Below, piece by piece: positions 9,849 through 19,082 of a DNA stretch of 64,000 nt. The position numbers and the translations under genes are program-made. Source of the stretch: Heterohyrax brucei (Eukaryota > Chordata > Mammalia > Hyracoidea > Procaviidae); NCBI GenBank assembly GCA_028571685.1, contig CM053140.1, forward strand, positions 148,909,701 to 148,973,700. Direction: 5' to 3'. Each line of letters begins with the position of its first letter. Position 1 is the stretch's first letter. Below the pieces are notes generated by a model, which was not told where the DNA came from, did not search any database, and saw nothing but the letters and a program-made list of their open reading frames with translations.

Positions 9849-11630
9849 ATGGGTAATCACCCCTCTTCACAGCGGCTATTAATAGCCTGTAAATCCCTTT
9901 TCAAGCAGTGCGGGATCGGTATCAAGCAGGCCACCTTAGAGCATTTCCTTCTAGCGGTGGAGGAGGTGGCTCCATGGTTCCTGGTTTCTGGCCACCTCAC
10001 TCTGTCTGCATGGAACAAGTTGGGAGAGGATTTGACTAGGGCAGATATGCAAGGTACCCTGCCCCCGGGAGTTATGGGAATTTGGGTCTTAATTTTGACT
10101 TGCTTGGAGGATGAGTCGGGCGTTTTTGAGAGAGTCCTCACCTGGGGACAAGACGCCCTCGAGCGTGTTCAAGACGAAGCTTCCCAAAAGGGTAGCGACA
10201 AGGGTAGTGTGTCTGGTGAGAGTGTGCAGGGGAGCGGCAGTAACTCAGAAGGGGATGGAGAACTGGAGGAGAAAGAAGAAAGGAAGGAGGAAGAAGGGGA
10301 GGCAACAGTGACGCAGTTGACATGCAATGTTGGCCGGATGTGCGTCCGGCCCCCGGGACCGCCTTCCTCCCCCCAAGCCCGAGGGGCCCCAGGGAAGATT
10401 GGTACCGACATGGTACCTCCCCCGTACAACCCTTCAGTGCCTCCCCTCTCGCAGAGGAGTCGTTTCCCGCAGATGTGGGAGGGCAGCCCTGCTGCCTTTC
10501 CTGTTTTTCAGGATCAACAGGGCAATCATTATCATGAGCCTCTAGACTGGAAACTGGTGAAAGGCATAGCAGAAGCTGTTAGGACGTACGGTACTGGGTC
10601 CGCTTTTGTTGTGGCCTCTTTGGAAAGCCTATGGCGCTATGCTATGACCCCTTCCGACTGGCAACGTCTTGCCCGAGCTTGTCTTTCATCAGGACAGTTC
10701 TTGGACTGGAATTCTATGGCCCAAGACCTAGCAGTAGAGAAGGCAGCGGAAAATGCTAGGAATGGCAATCAGGTCTGGGATATGGAAATGCTAATGGGGT
10801 ATGGCCGCTTTGCAAACAATCAGATTGGGTATCCACAGCAAGTCTATGAGCAGGTCAACCAAATATGCACCAAAGCTTGGAAATGCCTCCCTAATCGGGG
10901 CGAGCCGGCCACTAAGGTTATACAGGGACCTAATGAACCTTTCTCAGATTTTGTGGCCCGCATGGTCGACTGTGCCACAAAGATCTTTGGGGATGCTAAT
11001 CAAGCCATGCCCCTGGTCAAGCAGCTCGTCTATGAGCAATGTACTAAGGAGTGTAGGACGGCTATCACCCCCCACAAGAGAAAAGGTATCGAACAATGGA
11101 TGCGAGTTTGCCGGGAGTTGGGCGGTTCTCTTACTAACTCTGGACTGGCTGCTGCGGTGGTCGCCGCTGTTCATGGACCCTGGGGGGTCCGTCAGGGTGG
11201 GGCCCCAAGTCAAAATCGCCATGAAGGCCAGCCCACCTGTTTTCAGTGCCGACAACCAGGCCATTTCAAATGTGAATGCCCTTATAAACAGAGCACAGGC
11301 TCAGCGGGGGCCTCTGCCCCTAATGCTGGTCCCGGGCTGTGCCCCCGGTGCCGAAAGGGCAATCATTGGGCCTCCGACTGCTTCTCTTTGAAAACAGTGG
11401 AAGGAACCCCTCTGCCCACTCCAAACCTGGGAGCCCGTCCAAAAAACGGGCACAGGGGCCCTCGCCACCAGGGCCCACAAATATATGGGGCCCACGGTGT
11501 AACGCCAGCACCCCAATGGCCATCCTTCCGGCCTCTGGAACAGGGACAGCCACTGACCATGCCGAACCGCGTAGAGCAACCTCAGGCAGCGCCGGATTGG
11601 ACCTCCGTGCCACCGCCAGACTCATATTAA
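9849..11630 (+). CDS. gag: retroviral Gag polyprotein, intact frame (593 aa)
   Basis: Gag forms the virus particle at the plasma membrane. The frame starts at ATG 9849 because it gives MGNHPSS, an N-myristoylation signal; the frame is open slightly upstream but without ATG. Domains: betaretroviral p10-like matrix (about residues 1-95); an acidic, Glu-rich linker (about 120-150); a PPPY late-domain motif at 190-193; capsid (about 215-455) with the major homology region near 357-380 (QGPNEPFSDF); two CX2CX4HX4C zinc knuckles at 464-477 and 498-511, the nucleocapsid; and a Pro-rich tail. Length fits the family. No stop interrupts the frame, which ends TAA at 11628-11630. The last third overlaps pro, reached by -1 frameshifting at 11441. 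A protein could be made if the LTR is active; that is not shown. Confidence 0.93.
   Translation: MGNHPSSQRLLIACKSLFKQCGIGIKQATLEHFLLAVEEVAPWFLVSGHLTLSAWNKLGEDLTRADMQGTLPPGVMGIWVLILTCLEDESGVFERVLTWGQDALERVQDEASQKGSDKGSVSGESVQGSGSNSEGDGELEEKEERKEEEGEATVTQLTCNVGRMCVRPPGPPSSPQARGAPGKIGTDMVPPPYNPSVPPLSQRSRFPQMWEGSPAAFPVFQDQQGNHYHEPLDWKLVKGIAEAVRTYGTGSAFVVASLESLWRYAMTPSDWQRLARACLSSGQFLDWNSMAQDLAVEKAAENARNGNQVWDMEMLMGYGRFANNQIGYPQQVYEQVNQICTKAWKCLPNRGEPATKVIQGPNEPFSDFVARMVDCATKIFGDANQAMPLVKQLVYEQCTKECRTAITPHKRKGIEQWMRVCRELGGSLTNSGLAAAVVAAVHGPWGVRQGGAPSQNRHEGQPTCFQCRQPGHFKCECPYKQSTGSAGASAPNAGPGLCPRCRKGNHWASDCFSLKTVEGTPLPTPNLGARPKNGHRGPRHQGPQIYGAHGVTPAPQWPSFRPLEQGQPLTMPNRVEQPQAAPDWTSVPPPDSY
11441..11447 (+). 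promoter_or_regulatory. gag-pro -1 frameshift slippery site A AAA AAC
   Basis: AAAAAAC sits in register with the Gag frame as A|AAA|AAC (Pro-Lys-Asn codons), the canonical X XXY YYZ arrangement and the heptamer used by several betaretroviruses. Slipping back one base enters the pro frame exactly. After a 7-nt spacer a GC-rich hairpin can form: GGGGCCC at 11455-11461 with GGGCCC at 11471-11476 or again at 11488-11493. Confidence 0.9.
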
Positions 11631-12403
11631 CACCCCAAATGGGGGTACACCCAATAGACTCAGACATGTCTGGCCCGTTACAGCCTGATACAGTTGGGCT
11701 TATCCTGGGTCATAGCTCCGCTACGCTAAAAGGAATTATAGTCTATCCTGGGGTAATAGACCCGGATTATACTGGGGTCATAAAAATTATGGTCTCATCC
11801 CCGAAAGGCATTCTTGCGATTTCACCCGGGGATAAGATTGCACAATTGTTGGTTCTGCCTAGTAAACATCAGCAGTTCCCTGCATCTGCCTGCATACGAG
11901 GGACACAGGGTTTTGGGTCCAGCGGCCCCACCAGTGTCATGCTGTCTCTGGACCTGGACCGCCGACCTATGTATTCTCTTAAGGTTAATGGCAAGCAAAT
12001 GATAGGCTTATTAGATACAGGAGCTGATAGAAGTGTTGTTAGCCTGCGAGACTGGCCTAAAAAATGGCACACTCAACAGTTGCAGAGTCTTCTTCGAGGC
12101 CTAGGGTACTCTGATTCCCCTAGTATCAGCTCCTCAGAACTGCAGTGGCATGATGAGGAGGTACATCAGGGCACTTTTCAGCCATATGTGCTAGACACCC
12201 CTGTGACTCTGTGGGGCAGAGATATTTTAGATGCCCTTGGGTTAAGACTTACTAATGAGCAATTGTATAGCCCACAGTCGAGAGCCATTATGGCTGACAT
12301 GGGATATATCCCCAGTTTGGGACTTGGATCTCGGTTGCAGGGGGAAAAAGAGCCCCTTCCAACCACCCAGAGACCCGAAAAACAGGGACTGGGTTTTTCT
12401 TAG
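11441..12403 (+). CDS. pro: retroviral Pro: dUTPase + aspartic protease + G-patch, intact frame
   Basis: Made as a Gag-Pro fusion after the slip at 11441; the frame is also open upstream to 11339 and ends TAG at 12401-12403. The first domain (about 11582-11880) is a trimeric-type dUTPase: [16 protein letters not shown] and GVIDPDYTG blocks are present, including the Asp and Tyr of the third motif. It would hydrolyse dUTP during reverse transcription. The second domain (about 11945-12245) is a retropepsin with its active-site DTGA at 12014-12025 and a GRDILDALG helix block near 12215. The C-terminal part (about 12280-12400) is Gly-rich with [10 protein letters not shown], a G-patch typical of betaretroviruses. 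No stop or frameshift interrupts the frame. Protein activity is not shown. Confidence 0.9.
   Translation, partial: KKRAQGPSPPGPTNIWGPRCNASTPMAILPASGTGTATDHAEPRRATSGSAGLDLRATARLILTPQMGVHPIDSDMSGPLQPDTVGLILGHSSATLKGIIVYPGVIDPDYTGVIKIMVSSPKGILAISPGDKIAQLLVLPSKHQQFPASACIRGTQGFGSSGPTSVMLSLDLDRRPMYSLKVNGKQMIGLLDTGADRSVVSLRDWPKKWHTQQLQSLLRGLGYSDSPSISSSELQWHDEEVHQGTFQPYVLDTPVTLWGRDILDALGLRLTNEQLYSPQSRAIMADMGYIPSLGLGSRLQGEKEPLPTTQRPEKQGLGFS
11455..11493 (+). promoter_or_regulatory. predicted frameshift-stimulating RNA structure
   Basis: Three copies of GGGCCC (11456-11461, 11471-11476, 11488-11493) lie just behind the slippery site. The first can pair with either of the others, giving alternative stems; a pseudoknot is possible. 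The 7-nt spacing from the heptamer is in the range used by known sites. Structure inferred from base pairing only. Confidence 0.6.
12391..12397 (+). promoter_or_regulatory. pro-pol -1 frameshift slippery site G GGT TTT
   Basis: GGGTTTT lies in register with the pro frame as G|GGT|TTT, two codons before the pro stop (TCT TAG). A one-base slip back enters the pol frame, which then reads into the RT N-terminus. No strong downstream stem was obvious by eye. Confidence 0.8.
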
Positions 12404-15000
12404 GGGCCATTGATACACCCAGAATCAAATGGAAAACTGAGCAGCCCATCTGGGTGCCTCAGTGGCCCCTCCCAGAGCAGAAACTGCGGGCTGCTGAACA
12501 GCTGGTACGGGAGCAGCTCATGCTTGGTCACCTGAAAGAATCCATATCCCCTTGGAATACACCCATATTTGTAATCAAGAAAAAGTCAGGTAAATGGAGA
12601 CTTTTGCAAGATCTCCGCGCTGTTAACGCTGCTATGGAAATCATGGGGCCTGTTCAGCGCAGCCTCCTGGTTCTTTCCACATTGCCTCGAGAATGGCCTA
12701 TAGTGGCAATTGATATCAAGGATTGTTTCTTCTCCATCCCCCTTCACCCTCTGGACACTTCACACTTTGCCTTTACTCTGCCCTCAATCAATCATGAGAT
12801 GCCAGACCGCCGCTATGAGTGGGTAGTTCTCCCCCAAGGCATGGCTAATAGCCCTACTTTGTGTCAGATGTTTGTTCAGCGGGTAATGCAGCCTGTTGTA
12901 GATCAACACCCCTTGGTACGCTGCCTTCATTATATGGATGACATCTTGCTCACCTCTTTCTCCCAAAATGAACTCCACCAGGCCTTTATTGACCTATAGC
13001 AAGCCCTCTCTTCTCAGGGCCTACACATTGCCCCCGAAAAGGTCCAACAGGGACAAGTGATAGAATTTCTGGGAGCCAAGGTGGAGCTACACCAAGTACA
13101 ACCCTAGAAAATAACTCTGCGCAGAGATTCCCTGCGCACCTTAAATCACTTCCAGCACCTTTTGGGAGATATACAGTGGGTCAGACCTTATTTGGGGTTA
13201 CCTAATCATGTACTACGCCCACTGTATGAGGTCCTGAATGGAGACCCTCAGCTCTCTTCTCCTAGATCCCTCTCTAAGGAGGCTTTGTCGGCTCTGGAAG
13301 AAGTAGAAAATGCATTGTCCAGTGCCGCCCTCCAGCGATATGACCCTCGTCAGCCTTTGATTCTTTGTATTCTGCCCACTGAAAGTCAACCCACCGGAAC
13401 CTTGTGGCAAGGAGGCCCTCTTTATTGGATTCACCCCCGCATCTCCGCAGGGAAGTCCATTTCGTGGTACCCTGCCGCTGTTGCCCAGCTAGCTCTTGTG
13501 GGAATTAGTGAGTGTATTCAGAGCTTCGGCTTTGTGCCACACACGCTCGTCACTCCCTATGACAAATGTCAGGTGAACACTCTCGCTGCCATTTCTGATG
13601 ACTGGGCCATTTTAATGTAGACATATCAAGGAAAGATAGACAATCACTTTCCCAAAGACCCTCTTCTTCAATTTTACAAGACACATCCAATAGTATTTCC
13701 AAAAATTACTTCTTCCACACCCATCAAAGGAGCAATGGTTATCTTCACTGATGGCTCAAGTACGGGACTAGGGGGAATTCATATCCCAGGTATATCCTCC
13801 CAAGTACACCTCTTCCCAGCCAGTTCTGCACAAATGGTTGAGCTCCATGTGGTCTTGCAGGTGTTCCAAACCATCCCAGACTCTTTCAACCTTGTCTCTG
13901 ACTCTGTATATGTGGTGAATGCTGTCAGACTCCTCGCAGCCGCAGGCTATATTAACCCCCGTTCTCCTGTTAGTCAATTGCTCTGCTCTATACAGCGCCT
14001 ACTCCACCAGAGAACACATCCATTTTACATAGTTCAACATAGAGCTCACCAGGCCCTCCCTGGTCCTATTACAACAGGTAATGCTACAGCTGACGCACTG
14101 ACTCGCGTGCCTGTGATCCTTAATGCAATGGAACATGCAGTCCAGTTTCATAAACTTTTCCATGTCAACTCCAAGACCCTGTCATCCTGGTTTCAAATCT
14201 CACGAGAGGCAGCCCGCACTATAGTGCGCAATTGTGCCACCTGTGCTCCCTACCTCCCTTCCCCCTCGGTGGGGGTGAACCCCCGAGGTATTTTACCCAT
14301 GCAGGTGTGGCAAATGGATGTCACCCACTATGCTGAGTTTGGTAAACTTAAGTATGTCCATGTCTCCGTAGACACTTCCTCTGGCTTGATTTGTGCCTCA
14401 GCCTTAGCAGGCGAAACTGCCAAGCATGTCATCACCCACTGTCTTGCTGCTTGGGCTGCTTGGGGTATCCCCCAACTAATCAAGACGGACAATGGCCCTG
14501 CTTATACCTCCCAAACTTTTGCGCACTTCCTACAACAAATGGGAACGCGGTGCACCCATGGCATCCCCTATAACCCTCAAGGCCAAGGCATTGTTGAGCG
14601 AGCTCACTTAACATTAAAAACCATGCTTAATAAACAAAAAGGGGGAGTTGGGGAAGGCCGGACACCACAGAACCGCCTTTCGCTCGCCCTATTTACACTC
14701 AATTTTCTGTCATTGGATGCTGAGGGCCGCTCTGCAGCCGATCGTCACGTGGGTCCTCATGGAGGATCCACAGCCAAAGTCCTGTGGAGGGATGTAATCA
14801 GTGGGCTCTGGAAAGGACCAGATCCAGTTTTGGTATGGTCCCGAGGAGCTGTTTGTGTCTTTCCACAGAACGCACAGGACCCCATTTGGATCCCAGAGCG
14901 TCTGGTCCGCCCCATCGCACATAAGCAAGATGAAGAGGAAATCCTTGATCCTCCTGCTGCTGGTGACGATCATAACATGGATGGGACAATCCCAGGATAA
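12394..15000 (+). pseudogene. pol: retroviral Pol (RT, RNase H, integrase), collinear with three TAG stops
   Basis: Pol copies viral RNA to DNA and integrates it. The frame runs about 869 codons without any frameshift but has TAG at 12997-12999, 13105-13107 and 13618-13620. RT palm: motif-A Asp at 12712, LPQG block near 12830, YMDD at 12931-12942. The first two stops fall just after the palm, in thumb/connection sequence. RNase H keeps D-E-D-D at 13750, 13840, 13900 and 14092. Integrase has an N-terminal His/Cys zinc region (about 14130-14250) and a catalytic triad Asp 14317, Asp 14488, Glu 14596, spaced D,D-35-E. From 13621 to the TAA at 14998-15000 the frame is open, so RNase H and integrase are uninterrupted. 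The end overlaps the env start by 71 nt. The locus cannot produce full Pol. Confidence 0.93.
14850..14868 (+). promoter_or_regulatory. predicted env splice acceptor
   Basis: A pyrimidine-rich stretch TGTTTGTGTCTTTCCACAG ends in AG at 14867-14868, 61 nt before the env ATG. It is the obvious partner for the leader donor at 9695. Inferred from sequence only. Confidence 0.5.
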
Positions 15001-16711
15001 GTATAGATGGGGATTGTTGGATGTCCTGCCTCTTCCTATCCCTGTACATCATACCTCCCCTTTGTTGCCTCGCTTTTTCACCACCGATCATAGCCTACAA
15101 CTCCCTGCCATTAAGCTAGATTCTGAAATTAGCCCGGAGTCCCGTCCTATCAACATCACTCTGTGAGGCCTCCTCTGCTTTACAGTATCCCACAATTTGT
15201 CGGACTTGGCACCTGATGACAACTCCTGTGTCACCTTGTATAATATGTCAGCGGGATGGTTTGACACGCCAAGAAATAGCACTGCCAACGGCACCCTCTT
15301 ACAGGGTCGCATTCCCCTTATGATTTCTAAATATGGCACTAACCTGCCTTCACAGCCTCGCTGGGCCCCATATTGCAAAAGTACACAAGATTGGCCACAG
15401 TTATGGACAGGTTGTCAAAGTCATCGCCTACAGTGGGCGGTGAAACCCTACTTCACCTTTTCCCCAAACATTGGGACTATGGCGAATCAGACGTCTCCTG
15501 GGTGCAACTATACCTGGCAAAGCCCCACTCAGGTCTCACCCACCAACCCCTTTAACGTCTGGCTCCTCTGTGGTGTTAATAGCAGCTGTACAGATATTAC
15601 CGCCATGTCTATGATCACGGGCGGGGTACTTAAGAATGCTAGTGTTCGCTGGAATGAGTCCGAGATTTTTGAAACCTCTGTGAATCAGTTTGAGTCTAAT
15701 TCCAACTTAACTTTTTCCCCGACACCTGTATGCCTTCAGCCTCCATTTATGTTTCTCCATTTTAATAACTCCAAAGAAATTTCGGTTGTTTGTACAAATT
15801 CTACTTGGTTTTATTCTCTCTGCTGGAATGCATCTATTTTTCCTACAGCTCTAGTAACCAGGTTGCCACGCTACGTTCCCTGGCTGGTGCAGTCACCATC
15901 CCCGGAAGTACTTTGGAGAAGTAAGCGAGATTTTGGAATCACCGCTGCCATTGTAGCCGCTGTCACTGCTTCAGTTGCGGCCGCTGCCACTGCTGCCGTG
16001 GCCCTCACGCAGACTGTCTCCACCGCAGCCGCTGTTAACGCTTTGGCCAAAGGGACGGCTGCTGCTCTATCTGCCCAAGGCCGAATTGATGGACACGTGC
16101 TGGGTGCCATCCACATCTTGAACCAGTGCATAGATGTAGTACAAAAGCAGATTGACTCGTTAGTGCAGGTCATACAGCTAGGCTGTGAGTGGCGCTTTAG
16201 CAGTTTGTGTGTCGCGTCTGTGCCTTTTCAGAATCATTCTCGAGCTGCGTATCTTTCTTGCCAGTTATCAATGTACCTGAGGAACAACTGGACCGCTGAG
16301 ATGGAGACTTTGATGACCCAACTGCGTGCGGAAATCACTCGTGTCAATTCCACCCGGGTAGATGTTAGCGTTGCTCAATCCCTCCTATCGTGGCTCTCCA
16401 ACGCCATGACGCTTGTGAAAAACTGGACCGGGACGGGAGCCATGTTTGGGGTATGCCTTTTGGCCATCATACTGATTGTGTCTCATCTTAGAAGAATGCG
16501 TGCTCGACAGCAGGCGCAAAATGCCATGTTAGTACAGGCAATTGCTGAGATAGGAGATCCCTCTTCTAGCCCAGGGGTCTGGCTACAAATGCTTGAAGGC
16601 AGTCAACGACGGGCAACCTTCTTTGGGGGTGTCATCAACCTAAGACAGGGACTCCACCTTTCGCTGCGGACTCTCCCCATGACGGGTAAGAGACGCCTCA
16701 GCCAAGAATGA
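14930..16711 (+). pseudogene. env: retroviral Env (SU + TM), one internal TGA
   Basis: Env is the surface glycoprotein for receptor binding and membrane fusion. ATG 14930 is chosen because it begins a basic then Leu/Ile-rich signal peptide (KSLILLLLV). A TGA at 15164-15166 breaks the frame early in SU; the same frame then runs open for 504 codons (15197-16711) with no indel. SU carries about a dozen N-glycosylation sites. A furin-type RSKR at 15917-15928 marks the SU/TM border, followed by an Ala-rich fusion peptide. TM has a single CX7C pair (Cys 16184 and 16208), four glycosylation sites, a membrane span about 16441-16488 and a ~75-residue tail. Absence of a CX6CC motif indicates a beta-type, non-covalent SU-TM. 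The start lies within the end of pol; a spliced message is expected. The open part lacks the signal peptide. Confidence 0.9.
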
Positions 16712-16755
16712 CCTAAGCCAGGTGCTTCAAGCACACGCTTCATTTATTTAAATGT

Positions 16756-16767
16756 ATAAGGGGGAGA
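16756..16767 (+). promoter_or_regulatory. polypurine tract
   Basis: ATAAGGGGGAGA directly abuts the 3' LTR. It is the expected primer for plus-strand DNA synthesis and fixes the left edge of U3 at 16768. Confidence 0.85.
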
Positions 16768-17067
16768 TGTTGGGAGCCATGGCCCACATACCTCCTGTAA
16801 GCCTTAGATCTCACTGCCTGCAAAATGGTGTCGTGCTGCAGGGGCACACCCTTGTTTACCCTGCTTGTTGGCCTGCCCAGTGTAAGGCTTTGCCTGGAGA
16901 CTAGGCAAGCCCCCCGTGATTGGATATTGTTTGCCCTATCAGAATACAGCAGGCAACACTATTTAAGCCATGTGACCAGGAAATTAAAAAAGAAGAAGGA
17001 TCTTGAAACCGCGTGTAGTCGTCTGTGTGTCTGTTCTCTACCTGCTGGATGGGTGGGGTCTCGGACA
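16768..17067 (+). repeat. 3' LTR of the provirus (300 bp)
   Basis: Same borders as the 5' LTR (TGTTGGGAGCC ... TCTCGGACA). It lacks one T after the C-run near 16915 and differs at 13 other positions. The ATTAAA at 16983-16988 is the likely polyadenylation signal for proviral transcripts. Confidence 0.95.
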
Positions 17068-17073
17068 TTTCCT
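17068..17073. repeat. 3' target-site duplication (TTTCCT)
   Basis: Exact repeat of 9342-9347, immediately after the 3' LTR and in phase with the interrupted RTE sequence that continues GACTTTAAAC. Confidence 0.92.
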
Positions 17074-18372
17074 GACTTTAAACTATGCAGGTCACCTTGA
17101 TCTGTTTGCATGTCTGCCCTTTGATCCATGTGCAGATTCCTCATGAGCAAAATTAGATGTTCAGGAATTCTGATTCTTGCACTGCTATTCATAGTTTGTT
17201 ACAATTCATATACTTGAACGCCTTTACATAGTGAATGAAACACAGGTAAACATCTTACTGGTATTCTCTGCTTTCAGTGAAGATCCATCTGAAATCAGCA
17301 GTGATGTCCCTTGTTCCACATCCTCTTCTGAATCCAGCTGGATTTCTGGCAGTTTCCTGTCAGTATATTGTTACAGTCACTTTTAGATGATCTTTAGTAA
17401 AATTTTCTTCCATGTAATATTAACAGTATTGTTCAATAATTTCCACATTCAGTTGAATCACCTTTCTTGTCAATAAGACTCAGTATGAATCCTTTCCAGT
17501 TGGTTGGCCAAGTAGCTGTCCCTCAAATTTTTTGGCATAGATGAGTGAGCACTTCCATTGCTGCCTCCATTTGTTGAATCATGTCAGTTGATATTTCATC
17601 AGTTCCTGGAGCCCTGTTCTTCACTAATGCCTCAACTTCAACTTCTTCCTTCAGTACCATTGGGTACTGATCATAGACTACCTCTTGAAATGGTTGAATA
17701 TTGACCAGTTCTTTCTGGTATAATTACTTTGTGTATTCCTTTCATTTCTTTTGATGCTTCCCGAATCTTTAAATATTTTCCCTACAGAATTCTTCATTAT
17801 TATAACTTCAGGCTTGAATGTTTTCTTCAGTTCTTTCAGCTAAAGAAACGTAAATCACAGTCTAGTCTTTTGGTTGTCTACTCCCAGCTCTTTGCACATA
17901 TCATTATAATACTTTAGCTTGTCTTGTCAACTTCCCTTTGAAATCTTCTGTTCAGTTTTTTTACTTCACATGTCTTCCTTTGGCTTTAGCTACTTGATAT
18001 TCAAGAGCAATTTTCAGAGTCTCCTCTGACATCAAAGTTGATCTTTTCTTTCTTTCTGGTGTTTTATCCAACTCAACGGCACTTGGCTGGCTGGCTGCAT
18101 TCTTTATATATGATGTCTTTGATGTCATTCCACAGCTTATCTGGTCTTTAATCACGACTGTTCAGAGCATCAAATATGCTCTTGAGATGGCCTCTGAACT
18201 CAGGTGGGAAATATTCAAGGTCATATTTTGCCTCTCTTGGACTTGTTCTAATTTCTTTCAATTTTAATTTGACTTTGCACATGAGCAAGTGATAGGCTGT
18301 GCTGTATTCAGCACCTGGTCTTTTTCTGATTGATGGTATCCAGCTTTCCCATTGTCTCTTTCTGCAGGTGTA
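17074..18372 (-). mobile_element. RTE-type LINE, remainder upstream of the provirus insertion
   Basis: Antisense RTE continuing from 9347. It carries the middle of the element, with degenerate RT and linker sequence, and stops near a CCATTGTCTCTTTCTGCAGG block that has its equivalent near 60290-60310 in the longer RTE copy. Together the two halves make about 1.97 kb of RTE. Frames are broken throughout. Confidence 0.8.
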
Positions 18373-18384
18373 GTATCCAAACTA

Positions 18385-19080
18385 GAACTCAAAATCAGCT
18401 TATCTGGAGTTTTCAAAAATGGAACAGATAAGAAGCTAGTACACAGTAAACAAACATAAAATAAGTAAATACAACAACTTACTTATAGCCAAAGGACGAT
18501 AGCGAATGGTGAATCACTTAGAGAGGCAGATCATGAAGGTTTCTGAAAGCTTAGAAAACTAAGAATAAAAGAATTTTCCAGATGAAGAGAACGTCATGAG
18601 ATTATCAAAAGTATAACACAAAATTTAGTATTAAGAAGCATTGAAGAGATCAGGAAAGAGATGAGGCAAAATGCAGCAGAGGAAAACGACAAATAGGACA
18701 GGATGAAAGAAAGCATGTAAATACAGAAAGCAAGCATTCAGAAGAGCAATAATGAAAGGACAGACTTAGATATCTCCAGAGAAAGTCAAAGGAGTAGAAT
18801 TGAGGCAAGGGAAAGCTGAATTAGTGAGATTGGAGATAAAGCACATGATACTAATATATCTGAGAAAAAAAGCAGATAAAAAATAAGAATAAAATAAATA
18901 AACAATATGACTTAAGTGGAATTCAATCAAGTGGAATGATCTATGAGTGATTAGAGTACAGAATTGGGGGTTGGAGGGGATAACAGAAGACACAGAGAGA
19001 ATTGCCAAAGATTTATTGAAAGAAAGTGTCCCTAATACACAAAGATGAGATGGCTAAAAAATTCCTCACAGAAAACTGTA
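18385..19080 (+). mobile_element. L1 ORF1-region fragment
   Basis: A-rich, purine-biased sequence with wording shared with the ORF1 section of the L1 copy at 23340-23890 (for example the segment around 18650-18700 with AGATGAGGCAAAATGCAGCAG). No open frame of useful length remains. Interrupted at ~19080 by a mariner end. Confidence 0.6.
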
Positions 19081-19082
19081 CA

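Larger units (their letters stand above)
9348..17067 (+). mobile_element. class II (betaretrovirus-like) endogenous provirus, LTR-gag-pro-pol-env-LTR
   Basis: A 7.7-kb element with paired ~300-bp LTRs, 6-bp target duplication, primer-binding site, polypurine tract and all four retroviral genes in order. The class II assignment rests on the p10-like matrix, two zinc knuckles, dUTPase and G-patch around the protease in a separate -1 frame, and a beta-type TM lacking CX6CC. Its GC content is visibly higher than the AT-rich flanks. Gag and Pro are open; Pol has three and Env one nonsense codon, with no frameshifting indels detected. The locus is therefore defective but recent-looking. Confidence 0.95.

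Noticed and set aside
10801..11391. 196-codon + frame overlapping gag
   Set aside because: It lies in an alternative frame across capsid and nucleocapsid, whose motifs are in the gag frame. It is a by-product of GC-rich codon use.
11320..11667. 115-codon minus-strand frame opposite gag/pro, and a similar 106-codon frame at 10944-11264
   Set aside because: They are antisense shadows of the GC-rich gag frame with biased composition; no promoter or known antisense retroviral protein supports them.
12997..12999. TAG in pol as a programmed readthrough codon
   Set aside because: It lies inside the RT after YMDD, not at a gene junction. Pro-pol expression is already explained by frameshifting, and two more TAGs follow.
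9849..16711. Provirus as a complete, currently replicating virus
   Set aside because: Pol has three stop codons and Env one, and the LTRs differ by ~4%. This copy is a defective endogenous element.
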